Assembly (NCBI RefSeq): GCF_004078635.1
Contig: NZ_RZNB01000001.1
Coordinates: 248,001 to 312,000 of the forward strand
Direction: 5' to 3'
DNA: 64,000 nt
From: Labedella phragmitis
GTDB lineage: Bacteria > Actinomycetota > Actinomycetes > Actinomycetales > Microbacteriaceae
Numbering within the stretch: the first letter of the stretch is position 1; every line of letters starts with the position of its first letter. Below are positions 7,954-16,080 of the stretch, in pieces. A program made the position numbers and the translations under genes. Under the pieces are notes generated by a model. It worked only from the letters and a program-made list of their open reading frames with translations, was not told where the DNA came from and ran no database searches.

Positions 7954-10296
7954 ATGAAGTTCACCGACGGATTCTGGCACGCCCGACCGGGCGTCGACGC
8001 CCTCTACGCGCAGGAGGCGTACGACATCGACGCCCGCGGCGACCACCTCGTGGTCACGGCACCGACGCGCGTGATCGAGCGACGCGGGGACACCCTCAAC
8101 CGGCCCCTGCTCACGGTGTCGCTCTCGAGCCCGCTCGACGGTGTCGTGCGTGTTCGCGTCGAGCACCACATCGGCACCGAGGCCGACCCCGGCTTCGAGC
8201 TCGTCGGGGCCGAGGACGGTATCGCGACCGCGGTGCTCGACGGCGAGGACGGTGTGCTCACGGCCGGTTCGCTCACCGCGCGTGTGAAGAAGGGCGCCCC
8301 GTGGTCGCTCAGCTTCGAGGCCGACGGCAAGACCCTCACGTCGAGCGGGCACAAGTCGCTCGGCATGATGACGCTCGGTTCCGATGCGCCCGTGACGGCC
8401 GAGCCCGCTGGCATCACCGGTGTCACCACGACGGGTCTCGCCGAGGCGGAGCGCTACATCCACGCCCAGCTCTCGCTCGGCGTCGGAGAGCTCGTGTACG
8501 GGCTCGGCGAACGCTTCGGGCCGTTCATCAAGAACGGCCAGGTGGTCGACATCTGGAACGCCGACGGTGGCACCTCGAGCGAGCAGGCGTACAAGAACGT
8601 CCCGTTCTACCTCACGAATCGCGGCTACGGCGTGCTCGTGAACCACCGCGGACACGTCTCGTTCGAGGTGGGATCGGAGGCCGTCGAGCGCGTGCAGTTC
8701 TCGGCGGCCGGCGAGGCGCTCGAGTTCCTCGTGATCCACGGTCCGACGCCGGAGCGGATTCTCGAGCGGTACACGGCGCTCACGGGTCGGCCCGCGAAGG
8801 TGCCCGCCTGGTCGTACGGTCTCTGGCTCTCGACGAGCTTCACCACCGACTACGACGAGGACACCGTCAACCGGTTCGTCGACGGCATGGCCGAGCGCGA
8901 CATCCCCTTGAGCGTGTTCCACTTCGACTGCTTCTGGATGCGCGAGTTCAACTGGACCGACTTCGAGTGGGACTCACGCACCTTCCCGGACCCGGAGGGC
9001 ATGCTGTCGCGGCTCCACGACAAGAAGCTGCACATCAGCGCATGGATCAACCCCTACATCGCGCAGCGTTCGTCGCTCTTCGCCGAGGCCGCCGACGCCG
9101 GCTACCTCGTGAAGAACCGCGACGGCAGCGTCTGGCAGTGGGACATGTGGCAAGGCGGCATGGGGCTCGTCGACTTCACGAACCCCGACGCGAGCGCCTG
9201 GTTCCAGGACAAGATCCGCACGCTCGTCGGTCAGGGCGTCGACGCGATCAAGACCGACTTCGGCGAGCGGATCCCGACCGACGTCGTGTGGTTCAACGGT
9301 TCAGCGCCCGAGGGCATGCACAACTGGTACACGCAGCTCTACAACCGGGCGGTGTTCGATGCATTGACCGATGCGAAGGGTGAGGGCGAGGCCGTGCTGT
9401 TCGCGCGCTCGGCCACGACCGGCGGCCAGCAGATGCCCGTGCACTGGGGCGGCGACAATTCGTCGTCGTTCGAGTCGATGGCGGAGACGCTGCGCGGAGG
9501 GTTGTCGCTCGCGATGAGCGGCTTCGGCTACTGGAGCCATGACATCGGCGGATTCGAGGGCAAGCCGGATCCGGCCGTCTTCAAGCGCTGGGTCGTGTTC
9601 GGTCTGCTGTCGAGCCACACGCGCCTGCACGGTTCGACGAGCTACCGCGTGCCGTGGGCGTTCGACTCGGAGGACTCGTCATCCGACGAGGCCGGGCAGA
9701 GCGCCGTCGAGGTCACGCGGAAGTTCGTGAAGCTCAAGCTCTCGCTCATGCCGTATCTCACGGCCGTCGGCCTCGAGGCGCACGAGCGGGGCCTCCCGTT
9801 CATGCGCCCGATGCAACTCGCCTTCCCCGGTGACCCGGCGATCGACCATCTCGACCGTCAGTACATGATCGGTGACAGCCTCCTCGTCGCGCCTGTCTTC
9901 TCTGCGAGCGGAGAGGTCACGTACTACCTCCCCGCCGGCCGCTGGACGAACTGGTTCACGGGCCAGGAGGTCGTCGGCGGAATCTGGAGGACCGAGACCC
10001 ACGCGTTCGACAGCGTTCCCCTCTGGGTGCGCGAGGGAAGCGTCATCGTGACCGGATCGGTCGACGACCGACCCGACTACGACGTGCTCGAGTCCCCGCT
10101 CGTCACGGTGTTCGCGGGCGACAGGGTGTCATCGGTCACCGCGACGTCGCCCGACGGGTCTTCTGCCGAGTTCACTGTGGAGCGCCGCGACGGGGGTGCC
10201 ACGGTCTCGAGTTCGATCGACCGTCCGTTCCGCGTCCGCTTCGGCGTCACCGGTGCGATCGCGGAGGGCACGGGTTCCGTCACCGCCACCGCCTGA
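7954..10296 (+). CDS. yicI: GH31 alpha-xylosidase (YicI type)
   Basis: This 780-residue intracellular enzyme releases alpha-linked xylose from isoprimeverose or xyloglucan fragments. The catalytic nucleophile is Asp435 in KTDFGERIPTDVVWF and the acid/base is Asp501 in PVHWGGD; the 66-residue separation equals that of Escherichia coli YicI (416/482). The HFDCFWM loop and the FARSATTGGQQ stretch are those of alpha-xylosidases rather than alpha-glucosidases. No signal peptide is present, which fits hydrolysis after uptake. It is the last gene of the binding-protein/permease operon, 2 bp after the second permease. The C-terminus has the beta-sandwich domains usual for the family. An alpha-glucosidase is less likely given the motif match. 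Confidence 0.93.
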   Translation: MKFTDGFWHARPGVDALYAQEAYDIDARGDHLVVTAPTRVIERRGDTLNRPLLTVSLSSPLDGVVRVRVEHHIGTEADPGFELVGAEDGIATAVLDGEDGVLTAGSLTARVKKGAPWSLSFEADGKTLTSSGHKSLGMMTLGSDAPVTAEPAGITGVTTTGLAEAERYIHAQLSLGVGELVYGLGERFGPFIKNGQVVDIWNADGGTSSEQAYKNVPFYLTNRGYGVLVNHRGHVSFEVGSEAVERVQFSAAGEALEFLVIHGPTPERILERYTALTGRPAKVPAWSYGLWLSTSFTTDYDEDTVNRFVDGMAERDIPLSVFHFDCFWMREFNWTDFEWDSRTFPDPEGMLSRLHDKKLHISAWINPYIAQRSSLFAEAADAGYLVKNRDGSVWQWDMWQGGMGLVDFTNPDASAWFQDKIRTLVGQGVDAIKTDFGERIPTDVVWFNGSAPEGMHNWYTQLYNRAVFDALTDAKGEGEAVLFARSATTGGQQMPVHWGGDNSSSFESMAETLRGGLSLAMSGFGYWSHDIGGFEGKPDPAVFKRWVVFGLLSSHTRLHGSTSYRVPWAFDSEDSSSDEAGQSAVEVTRKFVKLKLSLMPYLTAVGLEAHERGLPFMRPMQLAFPGDPAIDHLDRQYMIGDSLLVAPVFSASGEVTYYLPAGRWTNWFTGQEVVGGIWRTETHAFDSVPLWVREGSVIVTGSVDDRPDYDVLESPLVTVFAGDRVSSVTATSPDGSSAEFTVERRDGGATVSSSIDRPFRVRFGVTGAIAEGTGSVTATA

Positions 10297-10359
10297 CCCG
10301 AGCGGCGGTCGTGGCTGCGGGACCCGGCCACGCCCGCCGGGCCGCGGCCCCGGGGCCTG

Positions 10360-10656
10360 TCAACGCTCGAGCGGAAGTCCCGCTTCGCTCCAGGCACTCG
10401 TGCCGCCGAGCACGTTGACGACGTCGAGACCGCGGCTCTCGAGGAACGAGGCGGCGCGTTCGGATCGAACGCCGTGCTGGCAGATCACGTAGACGGGCTT
10501 GTCGGGGTCGAGCTCGCCGACGGCGTCCGGCACCGTCTGCAACGGGATGTTGACGGCACCGGGGACGCGGCCCGTCTCGAACTCGAACGGCTCACGCACA
10601 TCGACGACGGTGACGTCGGTGAGATCGTGCAGCTCCTGGACGGTGATGTCGGCCAT
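10360..10656 (-). CDS. Single-domain rhodanese-like protein
   Basis: This 98-residue cytosolic protein is one rhodanese domain. The active-site loop is CQHGVRS with Cys59, and the family landmarks VVDVREPFEFETGRVPGAVNIP and the C-terminal VLGGTSAW are present. Such proteins move sulfane sulfur in thiosulfate or sulfide metabolism or sulfur delivery; the exact partner cannot be told from sequence. It is transcribed away from the Nudix gene at 10720 and towards the xylosidase. Confidence 0.9.
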   Translation of the reverse strand: MADITVQELHDLTDVTVVDVREPFEFETGRVPGAVNIPLQTVPDAVGELDPDKPVYVICQHGVRSERAASFLESRGLDVVNVLGGTSAWSEAGLPLER

Positions 10657-10719
10657 CGTGACCCCTTTCGCCCGCGCATCGGGCACCACGCTCCAGGCTA
10701 GGCGAAGTATCGTTTCGGC

Positions 10720-11133
10720 ATGGACATTCGGGTCGCCGCGTACGGCGTGATCATCGAGGGCGCGCAGATCCTGCTCGCCCACTGGAACGAGCACGGGCGC
10801 AGCGGGTGGACGCTTCCCGGTGGCGGAATCGATCCCGGTGAGGACCCCGCGGCGGCGGCCGTCCGCGAGATCCGCGAGGAGACCGGCTTCGTCGCCGAGA
10901 TCGACGGCATCCTCGGCGTGGACAGTTTCGTCATCCCCGCCGATCGTCGGCTCACCGCCGAGTCGAGCGGACCTCTGCACGCGATCCGCATCGTCTATCG
11001 CGCCCACGTCACGGGCGGCACGCTCACCTACGAGGAGAACGGTTCCACGGACTACGCGGAATGGATGGACCTCGAGCAGGTCCCCTCGCTCGACCGGGTA
11101 TCGCTCGTCGACATCGCGCTCGGCTACCTCTAG
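10720..11133 (+). CDS. Nudix hydrolase
   Basis: This 137-residue protein contains the complete Nudix box GX5EX7REUXEEXGU, beginning at GGGIDPGED and ending in REIREETGF (about residues 35-57). The substrate of small Nudix enzymes (oxidised nucleotides, ADP-ribose, NADH) cannot be predicted from this alone. The ATG at 10720 follows a short divergent promoter region shared with the rhodanese gene. It ends at a strong hairpin and converges on the membrane-protein gene below. Confidence 0.88.
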   Translation: MDIRVAAYGVIIEGAQILLAHWNEHGRSGWTLPGGGIDPGEDPAAAAVREIREETGFVAEIDGILGVDSFVIPADRRLTAESSGPLHAIRIVYRAHVTGGTLTYEENGSTDYAEWMDLEQVPSLDRVSLVDIALGYL

Positions 11134-11145
11134 TCCCGACACGAC

Positions 11146-11180
11146 GACAGGCTCGGGCACACGAGGTGCCCGAGCCTGTC
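11146..11180. terminator. Bidirectional hairpin terminator
   Basis: A perfect 15-bp stem (11146-11160 with 11166-11180) with loop ACGAG lies between the convergent Nudix and membrane-protein genes and probably ends both transcripts. Confidence 0.85.
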
Positions 11181-11201
11181 GGTCAGGAGTCGGCGATCCT
11201 G

Positions 11202-11735
11202 TTACGCGTTGGGGAGGATCGGCTCGTCGTCCGCGACCCAGAGCTCGTCATCGGCGCGGAACGTCTGCCAGGCCGCGTACGCCACGCCGGCAGCGGCGAG
11301 CACGCCGAGACCGATCGCGACGATCGTGCCGGCACCCGGCGCGCTCTTCGCGGGGGCCGGAGCGTACTTCTCGAGGTGCAGTCGCTTGACGGCCGCCTGG
11401 ACCCGCTTGTCCTTCGCGACGTCTCCGACCGCGAGCGCCGAGCCGACGACCCCGCCGAGCACGGGCACGACGCGCGCGTCGACACCCTTCTTGACGACCT
11501 CGACGGCGCCCTTCGTGATGAGGGCTCCCTTGCCGACCACCGGAGCGACCCGAGCCGCGTATGCACCGGCGGCGGCGGGGACGACGGTCTCGCGCCCGAA
11601 GTTGCCGAGCTGACGGCTCGCCTCCTTGGCGACGGCGTTCGCGTGGTTCAGCAGGTCCTGCTGAGCACCCCACAGTTCGTTCGCCTCGTGCTTCAGTCGC
11701 TTGAGTTCCTTCTTGCGCTTACGTGACAGACCCAC
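11202..11735 (-). CDS. Conserved hypothetical small membrane protein
   Basis: I do not recognise a named family. The 177 residues start with a strongly basic stretch (LSRKRKKELKRLKHEANELWG), followed by an Ala/Val/Gly-rich amphipathic middle and one membrane segment near the C-terminus (GTIVAIGLGVLAAAGVAYAAW), ending in an acidic tail. The GTG at 11735 is chosen because GGGAGGT precedes it by 7 nt; an in-frame extension upstream lacks a ribosome site. It lies just outside the division cluster, divergent from ppiA. Association with the membrane via the C-terminal helix is inferred. Confidence 0.65.
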   Translation of the reverse strand: MGLSRKRKKELKRLKHEANELWGAQQDLLNHANAVAKEASRQLGNFGRETVVPAAAGAYAARVAPVVGKGALITKGAVEVVKKGVDARVVPVLGGVVGSALAVGDVAKDKRVQAAVKRLHLEKYAPAPAKSAPGAGTIVAIGLGVLAAAGVAYAAWQTFRADDELWVADDEPILPNA

Positions 11736-11841
11736 GGCCGACCTCCCAGAGGTTCTCGTTGAACACGGTCCACCCATCTTGCCACCTCGGGGCGCCAGCA
11801 CACTAAGGGTTGCTCCAGCGTGCTATGGAACAATAAGGGTC

Positions 11842-12381
11842 ATGTCATTGCACACTGCAGTCGCCACCATCCACACCAATTACGGCGACATCGCCGTCGC
11901 CCTCTACGGCGACCACGCTCCCCAGACCGTCGCCAACTTCGTGGGGCTCGCCACGGGCACCAAGGAGTGGAAGCACCCGGGAACGGGTGTCACCTCCACC
12001 GACCCGCTCTACAACGGCGTCCCCTTCCACCGCATCATCCCCGGTTTCATGATCCAGGGCGGCGACCCGCTCGGTAAGGGAATCGGCGGCCCCGGCTACC
12101 AGTTCGACGACGAGATCCACCCCGAACTGAACTTCACCGAGCCCTACATCCTCGCCATGGCGAACGCCGGCAAGATCGCGGGACGCGGCACGAACGGTTC
12201 GCAGTTCTTCATCACCGTCGGACCGACCACGTGGCTCCAGGGCAAGCACACCATCTTCGGCGCCGTCCTCGACGACGACAGCAAGAAGGTCGTCGACAAG
12301 CTCGCCGCGCTCCCGACGGACGCGAGCGACCGCCCCCTCGACGACGTCGTCATCGAGAGCATCACCGTCGAGCAGGTCTGA
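11842..12381 (+). CDS. ppiA: Cyclophilin-type peptidyl-prolyl cis-trans isomerase
   Basis: This 179-residue cytosolic foldase of the cyclophilin family catalyses proline isomerisation. The core motifs are HRIIPGFMIQGGDP, GTNGSQFFIT and WLQGKHTIFG. There is no signal peptide. Its position at the start of the rhomboid/crgA/pknB cluster is the one held by ppiA in many actinobacteria near the replication origin. The rhomboid gene begins 10 bp after its stop, so they may be co-transcribed. Confidence 0.93.
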   Translation: MSLHTAVATIHTNYGDIAVALYGDHAPQTVANFVGLATGTKEWKHPGTGVTSTDPLYNGVPFHRIIPGFMIQGGDPLGKGIGGPGYQFDDEIHPELNFTEPYILAMANAGKIAGRGTNGSQFFITVGPTTWLQGKHTIFGAVLDDDSKKVVDKLAALPTDASDRPLDDVVIESITVEQV

Positions 12382-12391
12382 CGACCCGTCG

Positions 12392-13246
12392 ATGAGCAGC
12401 GTCCCATCCGGGTTCTCGAGCAACACCTGTTACCGACACCCCGACCGGCAGAGCTTCGTGCTGTGCCAGCGGTGCGGACGCACCATCTGCGGTGAGTGCC
12501 AGACGCCGGCAGCGGTCGGCGTGATCTGCCCGGAGTGCATGAAGGAGCAGCGGGCGAGTGCGCCTCGCACTCGCCCGCGCATCCTGTCCCGGTCGAGCGA
12601 CCGTCCCGTCGTCACCCTCGGAATCATCGCGGTGACGGCGCTCGTCTTCGTCCTGCAGCTCGTGACGGGCGGGTGGGTCACGCGGGAGCTCTTGTTCGCC
12701 GGTGCCTACGTGATCCCCGACTACGCGGCGTTCAACGGCTTCCAGCCATGGCGGATGCTCACGACGGTGTTCGCGCACTCGACGGGCTTCATCTTCCACG
12801 TGGCCCTCAACATGTACACGTTGTGGATCTTCGGGCAGGCGCTCGAGTCGCTCCTCGGTCGTGGCCGGTTCCTCGCGCTCTACCTGATAGCGGGCTTCGG
12901 TGGTTCGCTCGGCGTCCTCGCTCTCTCCGATCCTCTGCAGCCGGTCGTGGGCGCGTCGGGAGCGATCTTCGGTCTCATGGGCGCCTTCATCGTCATCCAG
13001 CGACGCTTGGGCGGGAACATGACGGGGCTGCTGGTCCTCGTGGGGATCAACCTCGTCATCGGATTCATCCCGGGGATCAACGTCGCGTGGCAGGCGCACC
13101 TCGGCGGACTCGTCGTCGGTGCCCTCGCGGGACTCATCTTCGTCTCGACCCGCCAGATTCGACGGCAGGGGATGCAGATCGGTCTGCTCGTCGCGCTCTC
13201 CGCCGCCTTGCTGGTGGTGACGGCGCTCGTCGCCATCGCGCGCTGA
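12392..13246 (+). CDS. Rhomboid-family intramembrane serine protease with N-terminal zinc ribbon
   Basis: This 284-residue membrane protease has Ser189 in GASGAIFG and His236 in HLGG as the catalytic dyad within a bundle of about six to seven helices. A cysteine-rich, cytosolic zinc-binding segment (CXXC pairs between residues 25 and 49: CQRCGRTICGEC and CPEC) precedes the first helix, as in actinobacterial rhomboids related to Rv0110. Substrates are unknown. The gene follows ppiA by 10 bp and ends before a strong hairpin. Confidence 0.9.
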   Translation: MSSVPSGFSSNTCYRHPDRQSFVLCQRCGRTICGECQTPAAVGVICPECMKEQRASAPRTRPRILSRSSDRPVVTLGIIAVTALVFVLQLVTGGWVTRELLFAGAYVIPDYAAFNGFQPWRMLTTVFAHSTGFIFHVALNMYTLWIFGQALESLLGRGRFLALYLIAGFGGSLGVLALSDPLQPVVGASGAIFGLMGAFIVIQRRLGGNMTGLLVLVGINLVIGFIPGINVAWQAHLGGLVVGALAGLIFVSTRQIRRQGMQIGLLVALSAALLVVTALVAIAR

Positions 13247-13263
13247 TCGCACCGCAGACGGAT

Positions 13264-13294
13264 CGAAGGCCCCGGGGAGACCCCGGGGCCTTCG
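13264..13294 (+). terminator. Hairpin terminator after the rhomboid gene
   Basis: A perfect 14-bp GC-rich stem (13264-13277 with 13281-13294) lies 17 bp after the rhomboid stop and is followed by TCGTTCT. The 3-nt loop would open slightly in RNA. Confidence 0.8.
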
Positions 13295-13334
13295 TCGTTC
13301 TGGAGACACGGAGCCGACATCCTGGGGGAGGAGG

Positions 13335-13365
13335 TTATCCACAACGTTGTGCACAGTGGGGATAA
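13335..13365. promoter_or_regulatory. Inverted DnaA-box-like pair
   Basis: TTATCCACA (13335-13343) is a perfect DnaA-box consensus. An inverted partner, TGGGGATAA (13357-13365; reverse complement TTATCCCCA), has one mismatch. The palindrome ACAACGTTGT (13341-13350) overlaps the first box. The block is upstream of the short gene at 13434. It may bind DnaA as a titration or regulatory site; two boxes are too few for oriC. Confidence 0.45.
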
Positions 13366-13379
13366 TTACACGCGTGTAA
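13366..13379. promoter_or_regulatory. Perfect 14-bp palindrome, putative operator
   Basis: TTACACGCGTGTAA is a perfect palindrome directly abutting the DnaA-box-like pair and 54 bp before the gene at 13434. The size and symmetry fit a dimeric regulator of the TetR or similar type; the binder is unknown. Confidence 0.45.
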
Positions 13380-13433
13380 CTCTCGCCTCCGGCCCGGAAT
13401 GCCGGGGCGGAGAGCCGGGAACGGAAGGCGCAC

Positions 13434-13784
13434 ATGACGGAACGCGATGACGACTCCGACGGCCTGATCGTCACCCCCGACGGTCGCTACATCGTCGTGC
13501 GCGGTCGGTTGTGGCGGAGGACCGATCCTCGCCTCGACCCGGAGCGTCGGGCCGAGCTCGTGTCCGAACTCATGTCGGCGCGACGGGCGAAGAAGGAGGC
13601 GCGCGCGGCGGGCGATCGAGACCGCGCGGAGGCCGCACGGCGGCGGGTCGACGCCGCGAAGGTGGCACTCGGGGAACGCGGCCCGGTGTGGTGGGACGAC
13701 GGGGCGCCCGACGAGACGCGCCGTATGGCGGAGAACACACGCTACGCGGAGTGGTTCGCGAGCGTCGAGGACCCCGGGGACTGA
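13434..13784 (+). CDS. Conserved hypothetical protein, 116 residues
   Basis: I recognise the general type (small proteins beginning IVTPDGRYIVVRGRLWRRTDP, found in several bacterial phyla) but know no function. The protein is hydrophilic and very rich in Arg, Glu and Asp, with an N-terminal beta-like segment (residues 10-28), a helical, coiled-coil-like middle (SARRAKKEARAAGDRDRAE) and a C-terminal WWDDGAPDETRRM motif. No membrane segment or cysteine is present. It is preceded by a DnaA-box-like pair and a 14-bp palindrome and converges on the PIG-L gene with a 2-bp gap. Confidence 0.7.
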   Translation: MTERDDDSDGLIVTPDGRYIVVRGRLWRRTDPRLDPERRAELVSELMSARRAKKEARAAGDRDRAEAARRRVDAAKVALGERGPVWWDDGAPDETRRMAENTRYAEWFASVEDPGD

Positions 13785-13786
13785 GG

Positions 13787-14524
13787 TCAAGCGGAGCGGA
13801 GGCGCAGGCCGACGCTCGGCTCGATGGGTTGTCGCTGGCCCCCCGAGTGCACGAGGTGGTCACCGTCGACCGTGAGCTGACTCCGGTGATGCTGCAGCGC
13901 CGCCGTCATGACCGATCGGTGGTGCTCGAGGGCGAACCACTCCACTCCGGGTCCCGGCGCCGGCGTGAGCTCCGCGAAGGGCACGCCCGCGCGGCGAGCC
14001 GCACCGAGGGCGCTCTCGTGGGTCCGGATGTGGTCCGGGTGACCGTATCCGCCATCCGATGCGTAGCTGATCACGACATCGGCGGCGACGGCCGTGAGGA
14101 GGGCGGAGACGTCGTCGATCGCCTCGTCGAGGGGAGAGCGAGCGAAGGCGTCGGGGCCGGCGTCGTCGGCCGGGCCGGCGAGTCCCGGTCGTACCCACGT
14201 CATGCCGGAGTCGCGGTAACGGCGCGGCTCTCGGTTGCCGCCACGGGCGGGCGGCCGACCGAGCCAGTGGTGATCCTCGACACCGAGTGTCGTGAGAGCG
14301 CCGCGGAGTTCGGCCGCACGGGCCGCGGCGAGGGACGCCTCGTCGAGCGTGGGATCGAGGGTGCCGGCGACGATCTCGCCGCGTTCGCCGCGGGTCGCTG
14401 TCAGCAGGGTCACGGCGATACCACGAGCGAGGAGCTCGGCGAGGAGCCCACCCGACGCGATGGTCTCGTCGTCTGGGTGCGCGTGCACGACGAGCGCGCG
14501 GCCGACTCCCTCGAGCACGCTCAC
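13787..14524 (-). CDS. PIG-L family deacetylase, MshB/Mca-like
   Basis: This 245-residue zinc hydrolase has the metal motif HPDDE at residues 16-20 and a C-terminal HPDH. The TATRGERGEI strand and the YRDSGM motif are those of MshB, which deacetylates GlcNAc-inositol in mycothiol synthesis, and of its paralogue Mca, a mycothiol-conjugate amidase. The GTG start overlaps the glycosyltransferase stop by 4 bp (GTGA), so the two are translationally coupled. Adjacent MshA-like and MshB-like genes argue for the mycothiol pathway, but a sugar deacetylase for another glycoconjugate remains possible. Confidence 0.82.
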   Translation of the reverse strand: MSVLEGVGRALVVHAHPDDETIASGGLLAELLARGIAVTLLTATRGERGEIVAGTLDPTLDEASLAAARAAELRGALTTLGVEDHHWLGRPPARGGNREPRRYRDSGMTWVRPGLAGPADDAGPDAFARSPLDEAIDDVSALLTAVAADVVISYASDGGYGHPDHIRTHESALGAARRAGVPFAELTPAPGPGVEWFALEHHRSVMTAALQHHRSQLTVDGDHLVHSGGQRQPIEPSVGLRLRSA

Positions 14525-15714
14525 GGCGCGTCGTCCTCGGTCCGGTCACCGACGAGCGCCCGGTAGCACGCACTCAACGCCGCTGCCGACTCCGGCCAGG
14601 ACAGCGCCTCGGCGCGAACGCGACCGGCGACGGCCAGCCGGCCGGCGAGATCCGGGTCGCGGAGCACGCGCGCGAGAGCGTCGCCCCAGTCGGACGGATC
14701 CCGGGAGTCGAGGACGATCCCGGTCTCGCCGTCCACGACCGCCTCCCGCAGTCCTCCGGACGCCGACGCGATCACCGGGACGCCGCTCGCCGACGCTTCG
14801 AGCGCGACGAGGCCGTAGGTCTCCGAGTGCGACGGGACGAGGACGAGCCGCGACTCCCGGAGGAGCGCGGCGAGGTCCGGTCGCGACTGCGGCCCGATGA
14901 AGTGGACCGTCTCCGCGATGCCCCGCTCGTCCGCGAGTGCACGGAGCTCGTCGACGTAGCCCTCGAAGTCGGTCGAGGCCTCGCCCGCGACGACGAGATC
15001 GGGCCGGATGTCGGCGGGCACGGCGGCGACGGCCTCGATGGCGAGATCGAGCCCCTTGAGGGGTTGCAGGCGAGCGGCCGCGACGACGTAACCGCTGCCA
15101 CGACGACTGCCGGTCCAGGGGTGGAACAACTCCGCGTCGACGCCCGGCGGCACGACGATGATGCGGTCGGCGTCCCCGCCGAGGCGGTCGGCGACGGTGT
15201 GACCCTCGGCGACGCTGATCGCGACGATCGCGTCCGACTCCTGCGCGAGCCGTGCTTCACCTGCGAGTCGCCCGGGCGACTCCGGCCGCTCGCCCTCTGA
15301 CAACGGGGTCGTGGGGTCGGCGGCGATGCTGTGGAAGCTCTGCACATGAGGGATGCCGCGTCGGCGCGCGACAGGGAGGGCTGCCATGCCCGAGAACCAA
15401 TGGTGCGAGTGGAGGACGTCGTAGGGGCCGAGGTCGTCGAGCCGAGCGGAGAACTCGTCGATGACCGATTCGTGCTCACCCTTCGCGAGAGGGTGGGCGG
15501 GACCGGCGTCGAGGAAGCGGAGGACGAGTCCGTCGTCGAGGGTGCGATCGGAGGGGACGTCGGGCGACGAGCGCCGGGTGAGGATCTCGACGGAGTGGCC
15601 GAGCGCGGCGAGGGCTCGTGCCTGGTGGAGGACGACGACGTTCATGCCGCCGGCGTCACCGGTCCCGGGGTCGTCCGCCGGGGAGGTGTGGAGGCAGACG
15701 AGCGCGATGCGCAG
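14521..15714 (-). CDS. GT4 glycosyltransferase, MshA-like, probable CTG start
   Basis: This retaining GT4 enzyme has two Rossmann lobes, the donor-site motif EXXXXXXXE (ETYGLVALEASASGVPVIAS) and RLQPLKG. The first Met in frame (15645) would remove the conserved MshA-type N-terminus: upstream in the same frame the strand reads LRIALVCLHTSPADDPGTG followed by DAGGMNVVV, which matches the family's HTSP...GTGDAGGMNV motif. The only plausible start covering it is a CTG at 15714, with no ribosome site; no ATG, GTG or TTG lies between the crgA stop and that point. The reaction is likely transfer of GlcNAc to inositol phosphate (inference from the MshB-like neighbour). Confidence 0.8.
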   Translation of the reverse strand: MRIALVCLHTSPADDPGTGDAGGMNVVVLHQARALAALGHSVEILTRRSSPDVPSDRTLDDGLVLRFLDAGPAHPLAKGEHESVIDEFSARLDDLGPYDVLHSHHWFSGMAALPVARRRGIPHVQSFHSIAADPTTPLSEGERPESPGRLAGEARLAQESDAIVAISVAEGHTVADRLGGDADRIIVVPPGVDAELFHPWTGSRRGSGYVVAAARLQPLKGLDLAIEAVAAVPADIRPDLVVAGEASTDFEGYVDELRALADERGIAETVHFIGPQSRPDLAALLRESRLVLVPSHSETYGLVALEASASGVPVIASASGGLREAVVDGETGIVLDSRDPSDWGDALARVLRDPDLAGRLAVAGRVRAEALSWPESAAALSACYRALVGDRTEDDAP

Positions 15715-15755
15715 AGCCGACGACGCGGTGGAGCCGGCCGCCGTTGTGCCGCTGG

Positions 15756-16001
15756 TCAGCGCCAGCGAGTGGTCATGAGGAAGCCGATGAAGGCGATCCC
15801 GAAGCCGATGAGGATGTTCCAGGAACCCGCCGTCGGGATGGGGAGGACACCGTTCGAGACGTAGAAGACGATGATCCAGAGCAGTCCGAGGAGCATGAAG
15901 CCGAACATGATCGGCTTGAACCAGACGGGGTTGGGTGCGTCACCGGAGGTACGCTGTGCCTCGCGGTCCGCGGAGGTCGAAGAGTTGTTCACGCGTGCCA
16001 T
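15756..16001 (-). CDS. crgA: Cell division protein CrgA
   Basis: This 81-residue protein has a hydrophilic N-terminus and two membrane helices (PIMFGFMLLGLLWIIVFYVS and WNILIGFGIAFIGFLMT), the layout of CrgA. In actinobacteria CrgA stabilises the divisome by contacting FtsZ, FtsI and other division proteins. It is divergent from the sortase gene and probably co-transcribed with the downstream glycosyltransferase, 41 bp away. Its place beside srtE and pknB is conserved. Confidence 0.93.
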   Translation of the reverse strand: MARVNNSSTSADREAQRTSGDAPNPVWFKPIMFGFMLLGLLWIIVFYVSNGVLPIPTAGSWNILIGFGIAFIGFLMTTRWR

Positions 16002-16080
16002 GCCGACATTCTAGCCGGGCGTTCCACCGGTTGCCGAGCGGAGCGGTCGACCGGTCACCGGGGATCGGTAGACTGCGGCC

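Noticed and set aside
13335-13365. Replication origin
   Set aside because: Only one perfect and one near DnaA box, no AT-rich unwinding region and no dnaA or dnaN beside it.
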